DNA from: CAVUPF01 sp963743285
GTDB lineage: Bacteria > Actinomycetota > Thermoleophilia > Solirubrobacterales > 70-9
Reading direction: 5' to 3'
Assembly (NCBI GenBank): GCA_963743285.1
Contig: CAVUPF010000004.1
Coordinates: 347,781 to 411,780, forward strand
DNA length: 64,000 nt
Below are positions 26,034 to 33,843 of the stretch, in pieces (the first letter of the stretch is position 1; each line of letters starts with the position of its first letter). The position numbers and the translations under genes are program-made. The notes beneath the pieces are model-generated. The model was not told where the DNA came from, did no database searches, and saw nothing but the letters and a program-made list of their open reading frames with translations.

Positions 26034-26257
26034 TGGACGCGCCCCCGACTCCGACTCTCAACGCTGCTGTGCGTCGCGTGGCCGAGGCCTACCAGAGACT
26101 GCCTGAGCGAGCCCGGCCAGATATCGAGGGTCCGGACTGGCGCCGACGCGAGGATGCGATCGACGACGCCTATCGAGACGGCGACTCGGAGAAGTTCAAG
26201 GGAGCCGTGAGGGCGTGGGAAGACTACGCGCTGACCGCATTAAGGAGGCCATCGTGA
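26030..26257 (+). CDS. Small acidic element protein
   Basis: 75 residues, starting at ATG 26030 or 26033 in an ATGATG overlap with the primase-helicase stop. DWRRREDAIDDAYRDGDSEKFKGAVRAWEDYAL is an amphipathic helical pair. Function unknown; probably translated together with its neighbours. Confidence 0.6.
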   Translation: MMDAPPTPTLNAAVRRVAEAYQRLPERARPDIEGPDWRRREDAIDDAYRDGDSEKFKGAVRAWEDYALTALRRPS

Positions 26258-26640
26258 GCGCCGCGGTCGTCTTGTCAGAGCGTCGATGTGCGATCTGTGG
26301 GGAGCCCCTCGTGGATCGCCGTCCCCACGCGAAAACGTGTAGAGGCGCCTGCCGTACCGCTCTCCACCGACTCCGCAAAGCGGGGCTCACCGAGAAGCTG
26401 ACCAAGCTGTGCGAGTGCTGCGCTGAGGAGTTCGTCCCGCGTCGCTCCGACGCGAAGTACTGCGATGGGTGCCGCAGGACTCAACGCTGGCGCAGAGACC
26501 GATCCAAGTCACAGGAGACGACCACCGCCCCAGGCGCCTGTTGTGTGCGGCCGTGCCCAGAGGAGACGCCTGGCGGTGGCCCTTGGCATTGCGCAAACTG
26601 CGGAGTCACGCTACCGACTCCGGACTGGGTGCCCCAGTGA
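26254..26640 (+). CDS. Multi-zinc-ribbon protein
   Basis: 128 residues from a GTG overlapping the previous stop. Three cysteine clusters: CAICGEPLVDRRPHAKTCRGAC, CECCAEEFVPRRSDAKYCDGC and a C-terminal CCVRPC ... WHCANC. These are C4/treble-clef zinc ribbons of the kind in phage-encoded DNA- or RNA-binding proteins. It overlaps the excisionase start (GTGA). Confidence 0.7.
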   Translation: MSAAVVLSERRCAICGEPLVDRRPHAKTCRGACRTALHRLRKAGLTEKLTKLCECCAEEFVPRRSDAKYCDGCRRTQRWRRDRSKSQETTTAPGACCVRPCPEETPGGGPWHCANCGVTLPTPDWVPQ

Positions 26641-26927
26641 GCGCGCACGACATCCAGCTCCAGACGACGATCCCGCTCGAGGCGCTTGAGCAATTGCGCG
26701 AGTTAGTCCGTGATGAGTTCACCACGGTGACGCAGGCAGCATCGGAGTCGCACCCCTATCTCACGGCCGACCAAGCGGCCGATTATCTCGCCACGTCGCG
26801 GGATCGGATCTACGAACTGAAGTCGAAGCACCGGATTCCTAGCTACGCGGATGGACGGCGCCCGCTGTTCAAACGCTGCGATCTCGACGCTTACGTGTCC
26901 AGCAACGGGACATCCGGTGTCTCTTGA
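26637..26927 (+). CDS. Excisionase-family helix-turn-helix protein
   Basis: 96 residues from a GTG. The C-terminal half, LTADQAADYLATSRDRIYELKSKHRIPSY then PLFKRCDLDAYV, is the MerR-like HTH_17 excisionase fold with its wing. It would direct the integrase toward excision by binding near att sites. It is the last gene of the replication operon, 1.6 kb upstream of the integrase. Confidence 0.85.
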   Translation: MSAHDIQLQTTIPLEALEQLRELVRDEFTTVTQAASESHPYLTADQAADYLATSRDRIYELKSKHRIPSYADGRRPLFKRCDLDAYVSSNGTSGVS

Positions 26928-26951
26928 CTTTCGGCCCGATTGGAATAAAGT
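26924..26951 (+). promoter_or_regulatory. Candidate sigma-70-type promoter
   Basis: TTGACT (26924-26929), 16-bp spacer, TAAAGT (26946-26951). It is followed about 19 bp later by hairpin D and would drive the 27102-29882 genes including the integrase. The -35 overlaps the excisionase stop codon. Confidence 0.5.
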
Positions 26952-26969
26952 CGCGTCTCAACGCAAAGA

Positions 26970-26998
26970 GGGGGCGCGCCGCGCAAACGGCCGCCCCC
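26970..26998 (+). ncRNA. Leader hairpin D
   Basis: Plus-strand hairpin: GGGGGC clamp, inner CCG/CGG helix around loop CGCAAA, closing GCCCCC, preceded by ACGCAAAGA. It shares loop and layout with hairpin B, with CTG/CAG changed to CCG/CGG (base pairing kept) and the clamp bases swapped. No T-run follows. Confidence 0.6.
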
Positions 26999-27101
26999 GT
27001 GGCGCCGAAGGGGTTAGCTTCGACGCGACCGCAGGCTATAACGCCCGCTCTCGCCTCTCCAACTCCTCCGGTGTCGCAAGAAACCAACCGAGGAGGACAA
27101 G

Positions 27102-27632
27102 ATGCCTGAGATCGCCCTGAAGGTGCCGACGGAGCACTTCGAGCTATTCACGATGGCGGTGGTTCGCCAGCTAGCTTTCGACGTGCAGTGTTCGGAGAAC
27201 CTATATGCAGAGGTGCGCGAGCTCGAACGCGGAGAGTGGGGAGACCGATTTTCCAGTCAATTCCGGGAGGGGGAAAACCCCGAGGATCGGGTTCCATCTA
27301 ACCGGATCGACCTTGAGTCGTACCTGCGTAACGTGGAGGAATCGGCGCTGCTGTACGTGAGGCTTCGCGCAGCCACCGAAGACAACGGGGTATTCGTGAT
27401 TAAGGGCACTTCAAGCGCCATATCGGGAGCCGTCGAGGAGATGGTGCAGACCGTCGCTGCCCGACAAATCGTCGAGACGGTTGATATCTCACCGGTGGAC
27501 CCAGACGCTTCGTCGCGGGCGCGCCTCTTGATAGCGGCGCTCACCTGGGCTCTCGACGAACTTCCGGCCCTCCATGCCGCAGCAATGGCGGACTGCGGCG
27601 AGAGAGTCCAGCGCGAGAGGCAGGCAAGCTGA
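27102..27632 (+). CDS. Element protein, unknown function (small-family member)
   Basis: 176 residues with a GAGGACAAG ribosome site. The N-terminus MPEIALKVPTEHFELFTMAVV resembles that of the 28048 protein. The rest is acidic and mostly helical (DRIDLESYLRNVEESALLYV-like region; ALTWALDELPALHAAAMAD at the C-terminus). No catalytic motif. First gene downstream of the candidate promoter at 26924. Confidence 0.65.
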   Translation: MPEIALKVPTEHFELFTMAVVRQLAFDVQCSENLYAEVRELERGEWGDRFSSQFREGENPEDRVPSNRIDLESYLRNVEESALLYVRLRAATEDNGVFVIKGTSSAISGAVEEMVQTVAARQIVETVDISPVDPDASSRARLLIAALTWALDELPALHAAAMADCGERVQRERQAS

Positions 27633-27636
27633 GCTG

Positions 27637-27905
27637 ATGGCGACAGTCAGAGTAGAACTGCCCGGGAATCTGGGGGAGCACAGGATGGCGCTTCGATCGC
27701 CCTTGAGGGCCGCGCTGAAGCGATTGAGTTACTCCGCATGGCTGCCGCACACGTTGCCCGCGAAGTTGCGGGCATTTCCTGCATCGAGGATTCTCCGACC
27801 AACCCCGTGGCGGACGCCACGGAACTCAGTTCATTTGCAGCGCGGCTATCGCTCATCGCTGATACATATGCGGAACGCGTGGACCGCTTGCCGATACGTG
27901 CCTAG
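27637..27905 (+). pseudogene. Frameshifted small element protein
   Basis: ATG at 27637 gives MATVRVELPGNLG, like the starts of the flanking proteins, then that frame becomes Arg/Pro-rich. Inserting one G in the five-G run at 27672-27676 gives a smooth continuation GAQDGASIALEGRAEAIELL through ARLSLIADTYAERVDRLPI and stops at 27905 (about 89 residues). It may be a base error, a decayed gene, or slippage at a homopolymer. Confidence 0.6.
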
Positions 27906-28047
27906 GTCTATTGGCTGGGCTGACAACCGTGAACGCGTGGAGCACCAGAAGGAGACGGCGTAATCAGTGCGGGCGCGAATTGCCAACTGACAAAGTGACT
28001 CTGCGGGCGTCTTCCCGGAGTTGTAAACCCCACACAAGGAGTAAAAG

Positions 28048-28572
28048 ATGCCTGAGTCTCAGGTGACCGTGACGATTCCCGGCGCGCACGTCCAGTTCTT
28101 CACACACGCCGTTGTAGATGCCATTGAGGACGACGCACGAGCTGTTCGCGCGACTCGTAATGCGATCTTCCGTGCTGAGGCATCCGGGGACATCGCAGAG
28201 TGGGAAGCCGCACAGGACGCTGCATCCCCACCCTACGTAAATCTCGCCGATACGGCGAGCCTCTTTTTTAGGACGTTTGAGGCTCGCAGCAACCACGAAG
28301 GGGACGGGGAAAGCATCGACACACCGATGACTGAGAGCCGGGAGGTTCTCTGTCGTGTGCTGGAAGCGTTGCTCAGGAATGTCCTACCTGTAGCAACCAT
28401 CTGCATTTACGGGGAGACGCCGATTGACGAAAAGACGGTCAAGCGCGTCCGAGACCTGGCATCCGCACAGAAGTGGGCACTTGAGTGTGTCGCGTCACTT
28501 CGAGGACAAGCTGCTATTTCAGATCAACGAGACGACGACGCGAGCAGCCGCCAGGAAGAGAGGGAGCCGTGA
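28048..28572 (+). CDS. Element protein, unknown function (small-family member)
   Basis: 174 residues with an AAGGAG ribosome site. The start SQVTVTIPGAHVQFFTHAVV parallels the 27102 protein. The remainder is acidic and helical with a SAQKWALECVASLRGQ segment and a charged tail. The stop overlaps the integrase GTG start. Function unknown; position just before int suggests a role in integration control or a cargo gene. Confidence 0.65.
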   Translation: MPESQVTVTIPGAHVQFFTHAVVDAIEDDARAVRATRNAIFRAEASGDIAEWEAAQDAASPPYVNLADTASLFFRTFEARSNHEGDGESIDTPMTESREVLCRVLEALLRNVLPVATICIYGETPIDEKTVKRVRDLASAQKWALECVASLRGQAAISDQRDDDASSRQEEREP

Positions 28573-29882
28573 CGTCGTCGACGTCGATGGTCAAGACCCG
28601 GCACTCCGGGATCTACAAGCGTGGGGATCGATACGTCATCCGCTATCGGGCCAACGGCACGCAGCACGCCGAGAGCGCCCGCACGCTCGACGAAGCCCTA
28701 CAGATCAAACGAGCGCGAGAGGCCGCGCGCGACCGGGGAGAATTAGACCAGGTCAAACAGGCTCGCGTGCCATTCCGTGAGTACGCGCTGGAGTGGGTTG
28801 ATCGCTACCAAGGCGCCGGCCGTCGCGGCTTCACCGACGACACTCGGGCGGAATACCGGCGCGACCTCGAGCGCTACGCCCTGCCACGCCTCGGCGATAA
28901 GCGGCTGGCGTCGATCGCGCCCCGCGACGTCTCGGAGTGGATCGCGTGGCTGTGCGACGAGCGCGAGCAAGGGCGTCGAAGGGCCGCTGAGTGCCGTGCG
29001 AAGGCCAGTGGTGCCGGGAAGGAGCCCAAGTCCTCCTCTGAGCCCCTGCGGCTCTCTGACGCGACCGTGCGGCGCATCACTGTGCCGGTACGCGCCTGCC
29101 TCGCCACTGCACGCAGGGAGGGCCTGATTCGCTCGAACGCCTGCGACAGCGTGCCTCTGCCCCATCGCCCGCAGATCGAGGAGGCCGACGTTACGGAGAA
29201 GGCAAAGGCGATGACGCGCGAGCAGTTGGCGATGTTCCTGCGAGTCGTCCCAAACGAGTGGCGGCTGCTGTTCCAGGTGCTCGGGGCGACTGGCCTGCGT
29301 TGGTCTGAGCTGGCCGCGCTCCGTTGGTGCGACCTCAAGCTCGAGGGCTCCGAACCACAGGTGCGCGTTAGGCGGGCGCTCGCCAAGACCCAACCAAAGG
29401 GCGTCCCCCCACGCTTCAAGCCGCCGAAGTCACGTCACGGACAGCGTTCGATCCCACTCGACGCCGCGCTGTGTCGTGAGCTGCGACAGCGACGGGCATC
29501 GGATTGCGGCGCCGACGAGGATCTCGTCTTTCCAGCGCGCAACGGCTCACCGCTCCGCCAGGAGAATGTCAGACGGCGAGTGCTGCACGTCGCGGCCGGC
29601 GAGGCTGCCGTCCCGTGGATCGGCTTCCACACATTCAGGCACACCTGCGCCTCGATGCTCTTCGCGGGCGGTCGAAACGTCAAGCAGGTGCAGCGCTGGC
29701 TGGGCCACCACTCGCCCGGCTTCACGCTGGACACCTACGTCCATCTGCTCGACGACGGCGTCGGCGAGGGTCTCGATCTCGTCGCAGAGCTTGACGCCGA
29801 CAGTGAGAACAAAGTGAGAACAAGCGGGCGTCGGTCCGGCTCAGATCGGCCTCAATTGCTTCCCTCGCAAACCGTTTCGTAG
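28569..29882 (+). CDS. int: Tyrosine recombinase / phage-type integrase
   Basis: 437 residues from a GTG overlapping the previous stop (ATG at 28587 is an alternative). N-terminal arm-binding domain (TRHSGIYKRGDRYVIRYR), then a core-binding SAM-like domain (FREYALEWVDRYQGAG...). The catalytic domain has GLRWSELAALRW (Arg), a HTFRHTCASML box (HxxR), and WLGHHSPGFTLDTYVHLL (His and Tyr nucleophile). It should integrate the element at tRNA-Met. The last codons contain the arm-site repeats. It reads toward attR. Confidence 0.95.
   Translation: MTSSTSMVKTRHSGIYKRGDRYVIRYRANGTQHAESARTLDEALQIKRAREAARDRGELDQVKQARVPFREYALEWVDRYQGAGRRGFTDDTRAEYRRDLERYALPRLGDKRLASIAPRDVSEWIAWLCDEREQGRRRAAECRAKASGAGKEPKSSSEPLRLSDATVRRITVPVRACLATARREGLIRSNACDSVPLPHRPQIEEADVTEKAKAMTREQLAMFLRVVPNEWRLLFQVLGATGLRWSELAALRWCDLKLEGSEPQVRVRRALAKTQPKGVPPRFKPPKSRHGQRSIPLDAALCRELRQRRASDCGADEDLVFPARNGSPLRQENVRRRVLHVAAGEAAVPWIGFHTFRHTCASMLFAGGRNVKQVQRWLGHHSPGFTLDTYVHLLDDGVGEGLDLVAELDADSENKVRTSGRRSGSDRPQLLPSQTVS
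29804..29822 (+). promoter_or_regulatory. Candidate integrase arm-type sites, right pair
   Basis: Two direct TGAGAACA copies at 29804-29811 and 29815-29822, 3 bp apart, inside the last integrase codons. They match the left pair at 11349-11367 in sequence, orientation and 11-bp period. They lie 107 bp before attR. Confidence 0.65.
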
Positions 29883-29929
29883 CGCGTAATTCAGGGACCA
29901 GCGCAGACCGGCTCAGATCGCCGGAAGCC

Positions 29930-29972
29930 ATCATAATCCGCGTGTCGGGGGTTCGAGTCCCTCCTCCGGCAT
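29930..29972 (+). repeat. attR (tRNA-Met 3' half)
   Basis: Second copy of the tRNA-Met 3' half, starting ATCATAATCCGCG. It carries T stem GGGGG/CCCTC, which pairs better than the attL copy. It is probably the original host 3' end. No acceptor 5' strand precedes it, so it is not a functional tRNA. Confidence 0.88.
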
Positions 29973-30033
29973 TAGTCTTTTCCCTGGAAATCGGCTAGTT
30001 TTGTAAGTGCTAAAGCGCACGATCAGCAGAATG

Positions 30034-30053
30034 TGTCCCGAATATGTCCCGAA
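30034..30053 (+). repeat. Paired 9-bp direct repeats right of attR
   Basis: TGTCCCGAA at 30034-30042 and 30045-30053, 11-bp period, 62 bp beyond attR. The spacing and distance mimic the arm-site pair inside attL, but the sequence differs. This fits the left end of an earlier, now lost element with another integrase. Confidence 0.5.
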
Positions 30054-30390
30054 CTTTTGTGCGTGAGTGCATCACCCACCCCCTGTCTGATCCGGGTTCA
30101 ACGGCCGAAGACGGTTGCATTCTCACCACGGGCCAGAACGGCCTCGACGGTCTCGATGTCGTGGTCGAAGGACGCGCCGTCGAGGTCGGCGATGGAGCAG
30201 AGCTCGAACGGATCGCCAACACCTACGAGTCAAAATACGGGGCGCGTTGACAGCACCCGAGGGCACGTGGTTTGGTCTCGGCGACGCGAACCACGCAGGT
30301 AAGATGCTCCTCTATCGGCTCACGCCCACGACCATTCTCGGCTTCGCCAAGGGCGAGCAGTTCAGCCAGACGCGATGGCGCTTCGGTTAA
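30044..30390 (+). pseudogene. PPOX-family flavin/F420-binding split-barrel protein, truncated and frameshifted
   Basis: Frame one: DGCILTTGQNGLDGLDVVVEG then DGAELERIANTYESKYGAR, the strand pair and helix near the end of pyridoxamine-oxidase-like proteins. It stops at 30250, and another frame continues LTAPEGTWFGLGDANHAGKM and ILGFAKGEQFSQTRWRFG, the expected C-terminus. The N-terminal two-thirds are missing. The truncation lies at the right edge of the integrative locus, suggesting loss during integration or excision. Confidence 0.75.
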
Positions 30391-30522
30391 TCGTGCGACG
30401 CGGGAGCGAGCGTACCGCGCTCGCCTGCGGGCCTTTCCTCTTCGTCCAATGGGGGAGCGCGCCGATGCTCGGGCGCCACTTCTGCTCATCCTCCAGAACA
30501 GGCGCGTGAGCGGTGGCTACGC

Positions 30523-31212
30523 ATGCCCGGGTCGCTGATACTCTCGGTTCGCATGCGATGCTGTGGTTCTCGAGTGCCCATAAGACGCAGGCGCAGCACG
30601 AGGAGCGCTCTGCTCGTAATGCTTGCGGCGTTGGTCACGCTCCCCGCCTTCGCGGTGGCGTCTCACAAGAGCTCGCCGAGAATCCCGGACTGCGCCGCTT
30701 TGTCGCGCGGCCCAATCTCGAATCTGATGGGGACCGGCCCGCTGTCGCTCGAGAAGAAGATCGGCAACTTATGCGTTTTTTACGGCAGGATTCATGCGCA
30801 CTACAAACCGGCGCTTACAATCCAAATCGTCCCCTGGAGTAAGAAACTGTTCTCCGTGGCCGAACGCGACGCCGTGCACTCGGCCGCGCGGGAAGACGAG
30901 CAATTCGGCGTGGTGAGCAGAGCGCTTAAGGTCGGGACGAGGGCGTTCTTTGTGACCGGCACGATGACGAGCGCATCGCTGCCGCCGTGTGGGTCTGAAG
31001 AAGCGCCGGCGCCATCGCCGCTGGAAATCCGCACCGGCCCAATCTGTGCCGGCGAGCCCTCGGCCACGCACATCACTGTGATCGGGTACGGACCCTCGCC
31101 CGGCGGCACAGAGTTGATGGTGTCAGTCGGCGGCGTCGCTCAGCAGGGCGACATCTCCTTGATTCACGTGATCACCCTGGTCAAGGACCTCATCTCTGGC
31201 AAGATCCATTGA
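30523..31212 (+). CDS. Secreted protein of unknown function
   Basis: 229 residues (an ATG at 30553 is an alternative start). A basic N-terminus and hydrophobic core (RSALLVMLAALVTLPAFAVA) form a signal peptide. The mature part has four cysteines (IPDCAAL, GNLCVF, PPCGSE, GPICAGE) and alternates strands, resembling small exported actinobacterial proteins of the DUF3558 type only in style. No family is assigned. Confidence 0.65.
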   Translation: MPGSLILSVRMRCCGSRVPIRRRRSTRSALLVMLAALVTLPAFAVASHKSSPRIPDCAALSRGPISNLMGTGPLSLEKKIGNLCVFYGRIHAHYKPALTIQIVPWSKKLFSVAERDAVHSAAREDEQFGVVSRALKVGTRAFFVTGTMTSASLPPCGSEEAPAPSPLEIRTGPICAGEPSATHITVIGYGPSPGGTELMVSVGGVAQQGDISLIHVITLVKDLISGKIH

Positions 31213-31354
31213 GATGGGCTGGCCAGGGGGCTGCTGAAGGCGCCGGAGCATCCGACGCCTTTGACGCCGGTGCGGGGGCGGAAGAGCCTCACGGAATCTC
31301 ACCATCCTTGAGAATTCACGGGCGCAGCTAGGGACCTCAGTCGACGGTCAAAGC

Positions 31355-32371
31355 CTATTCGCAGGGATCTTCGCCTACGCGCTCAACCGTGTTCTGGTCC
31401 TCGTTGCCTGCCTGGTCTCGCGCGCGCACTACGAAGTAAGAGGGTTCATTCAAGGGTGGCGTTTCGAAGCTGGTGACGCCGGGTGCAGTCGTCCAGGTTG
31501 GGTGGGAAAAGTCCTCGCCGCCACGGGTGTGAGAAAGGTAGATGTCGTAGACGATCTGTGAGCTTGGCGTGACGCTGTCCGTGGCAGCCTTCCAGGTGAG
31601 CTCGAAAGGCACCGGCCGCGGGATTGGCGAGCAGGCAAACGCCCCCTGCAGCCCGTCGAAGCTGGGTGGCGTCCCGCCGCCGGACGGAGGCTGAGCACCA
31701 GACAGGACCACGAAGGAGAACGAAACAGCGTAGGCGGGTTCCTCGACGATGTTGCCTTCCTTGATCGTGGCGGCAAAGGTTCTTATCTCGATCTGGCTGG
31801 ACGAGCAGTCAGGGGCATTAGGAACCCACTCCGCGCTTACGTCGGAGGAACGCTCGTCTTCTGTGTAAAAGGCGCTGGCCACAACCGTCGCGTTGTCCGG
31901 TTCTACCCCGCCTTCCAGAATGAAGCACCACGTGCCGGCGGGCTTGCCTTGGACATCGGTCCCGTAGGCATTGCTATGCCCGGCAAGGGCGACGTTCTTG
32001 CTGTGGGCTGCCTGCAGCGCTGTGAAGCCGGCGGGGAGTTCTCCACATCCGTTGCAAGGGGGTTCCACGTAGGCGTATGCGCGAGCGTCTCCTGGAACGC
32101 CCTGGGGACCCTGGCCTCCAGTTGGTCCGACTGGTCCGCGAACCCCTTGCGCCCCGGCAAGACCGCGCGACCCTTGAGAACCGGGCAAGCCGCGTGGCCC
32201 CCGGTGTCCGAGCTTCAGCGCCAGGGCATGGTGCTTGGCTGCGAGTGAGTTTCCATCAGTAGCCGCATAGCCGGTGCCACCCAAGGCAACGAGCAGCGCA
32301 ATAAATGCAAGAACCGTGGCGGGGGACGGCCAACGCCTAGGGACCGCTCCCCTCGGAAGCCGGGTGCCCAT
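31355..32371 (-). CDS. Exported collagen-like protein with a fibronectin-like C-terminus
   Basis: 338 residues. Basic N-terminus and one membrane segment (ATVLAFIALLVALGGTGYAA), the standard opening of a thermoleophilial collagen-like family, then a GxY run (RGPRGLPGSQGSRGLAGAQG and on). A cysteine-containing globular part follows, and the C-terminal about 80 residues (PVPFELTWKAATDSVTPSSQ ... PSYFVVRARDQAGNEDQNT) look like a fibronectin type III unit. Likely cell-surface anchored. No frame defects. Confidence 0.82.
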   Translation of the reverse strand: MGTRLPRGAVPRRWPSPATVLAFIALLVALGGTGYAATDGNSLAAKHHALALKLGHRGPRGLPGSQGSRGLAGAQGVRGPVGPTGGQGPQGVPGDARAYAYVEPPCNGCGELPAGFTALQAAHSKNVALAGHSNAYGTDVQGKPAGTWCFILEGGVEPDNATVVASAFYTEDERSSDVSAEWVPNAPDCSSSQIEIRTFAATIKEGNIVEEPAYAVSFSFVVLSGAQPPSGGGTPPSFDGLQGAFACSPIPRPVPFELTWKAATDSVTPSSQIVYDIYLSHTRGGEDFSHPTWTTAPGVTSFETPPLNEPSYFVVRARDQAGNEDQNTVERVGEDPCE

Positions 32372-32557
32372 GCGCTCTTTATAGCACCGATTTGCTTCGC
32401 TGGGGTCCCTGTCGAACGTTCACCGACCAGATCCGCTTAGCAAGCATCGGATCGGCGCAGCTACGCCGATACCTATCTGGGACTGACATCAAAGCGTCGA
32501 CTCTTGCAGTTGGCCCGATCCAATACTGGTCTACTTCCAATCACTGTCAGCGGCGGT

Positions 32558-32701
32558 TCACGGACCCCCGAGCTTGTCCGCCTCCACTCGATCGGATTCC
32601 TGCGCAATCTCCAGGAAACTCACGTCAAGTCCAGCGGCGAGCCGGAGCATCACTCGCAGCGAACTCTTCTCCACGACGGGTGCCTTCAAATCCCTCGCCA
32701 T
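32558..32701 (-). CDS. Short ORF, possible truncated HTH regulator
   Basis: 47 codons: MARDLKAPVVEKSSLRVMLR then LAAGLDVSFLEIAQESD. The helical LRVMLRLAAGLDVSFLEIA stretch resembles the last helices of XRE-type repressors, and the frame stays open upstream. It may be a remnant. The rest of the 32372-32758 gap holds nothing I recognise. Confidence 0.3.
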   Translation of the reverse strand: MARDLKAPVVEKSSLRVMLRLAAGLDVSFLEIAQESDRVEADKLGGP

Positions 32702-32758
32702 CACGGAAATCCGCCGAAGTCGCAGCACCCTTGCCCGGCGGTCCGTCTCGCGGGCTCC

Positions 32759-33631
32759 CTATGCCGGAGCGAGGAACTCGCGCGCCCGCTCCGCGACCAG
32801 GTCCGGGCGCTCGTCGGCAATGAAATGCCCACAGCCGGGAACCAACGTGACCTCCATGTCCTCGGCGTGGCGTTGGTAACCGGCCAGCATCTCAGGCCGC
32901 AGCGCCGTGTCGTCCGTCCCAAAGAGGAGTCGGGTAGGCACCTCAAGCCGCTGGTGCACGTAACGGCCGCGCAGGATCGGCAGCGCCTCGCTCAGGTTGA
33001 AGACCCTGTACATCTGCACCGCGGCCCGAGCTCGGGCGGGCTCTACGAGATTCTCGGCGAAGGCGCGTAGCGTCTCCTCGTCCCATACCTTGCGCCTCGT
33101 GGAGGCACCGACCAGCACCTTGGGCACGAACTTGCCACTGCGGTGCAGGCCGTAGCCGATCCCCGGCGAGAGGATGAGCCATTGGTACCAGAAGCGCCAG
33201 AGGTGGGGGACCATCGCCCTGGCGCTCAACCATGGGGGAACGATGTTGAGGGCGAGGAAACGCTCGAAGCGCTGTGGCGCCCGCAGGCAGAGCAGGAAAC
33301 CGATCCAACCGCCCCAGTCGTGGCCGACCAACTTCACCTGCTCAAGACCGAGCTCGTCCAGCACGGCAAGCACATCGGTTGCCAGCTCCTCCTTCTCATA
33401 GCCGTCGCTCGGCGCGTCGGACCAGCCGAATCCGCGGAGGTCAAGCGCCAGCACGCGGTGGCGGTCGGCGAGGGCCGGCATCAGGTGGCGCCACTCGTAC
33501 CAGTGCTGCGGCCAGCCGTGCAGGCAGAGCACGACATCCTCGCCTGAGCCAGCTTCGGCGAGGTGGAACTCGACTCCTCGCGCCCGCACCTGGGTATGGG
33601 TAACTCCCTCGACGTTAGGCGGGTCGGCCAT
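32759..33631 (-). CDS. Alpha/beta hydrolase, epoxide hydrolase/haloalkane dehalogenase type
   Basis: 290 residues. The oxyanion region CLHGWPQHWYEWR, the nucleophile elbow GHDWGGW with Asp, a cap domain, an LLFGTDDTALRP acid-loop segment and a C-terminal CGHFIADERPDLV with the catalytic His are all present. An Asp nucleophile points to epoxide hydrolase or dehalogenase chemistry rather than esterase. It stands alone. The substrate is unknown. Confidence 0.88.
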   Translation of the reverse strand: MADPPNVEGVTHTQVRARGVEFHLAEAGSGEDVVLCLHGWPQHWYEWRHLMPALADRHRVLALDLRGFGWSDAPSDGYEKEELATDVLAVLDELGLEQVKLVGHDWGGWIGFLLCLRAPQRFERFLALNIVPPWLSARAMVPHLWRFWYQWLILSPGIGYGLHRSGKFVPKVLVGASTRRKVWDEETLRAFAENLVEPARARAAVQMYRVFNLSEALPILRGRYVHQRLEVPTRLLFGTDDTALRPEMLAGYQRHAEDMEVTLVPGCGHFIADERPDLVAERAREFLAPA

Positions 33632-33843
33632 GGCGACAATCTAAGCGAAACGGCGATAACAGGAAGCTTGCAGGTAGGGCGAAGGCGGCCAGGGCTCTAC
33701 GGAGAGAAACCCAGGCCGCCCCGCCTTGCCCTTCGACCCACCGCCCCTCTGGGATAGATATGGGTTTGGATCCCCGACGCCCGTGTCGAGTGGGGGCCGG
33801 CGCTGTCGGCGCTGGTGAAGGTTTACAGTTGGCTGTCTCGGCC

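Larger units (their letters stand above)
11233..29972 (+). mobile_element. Integrative element in tRNA-Met (satellite-like or reduced prophage)
   Basis: An 18.7-kb segment lies between two 43-bp near-identical copies of the tRNA-Met 3' half (11233-11275 and 29930-29972, three differences). A tyrosine integrase ends 47 bp before the right copy and an excisionase-like gene lies upstream of it. Paired TGAGAACA repeats near both ends look like integrase arm sites. Content: phage-like structural protein, serine recombinase, terminase-small-like protein, primase-helicase, excisionase, integrase, plus three insertion sequences and a collagen-like secreted protein. Without the IS elements and their target duplications it is about 14.1 kb. 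No portal, capsid or large terminase gene was found. Confidence 0.9.
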
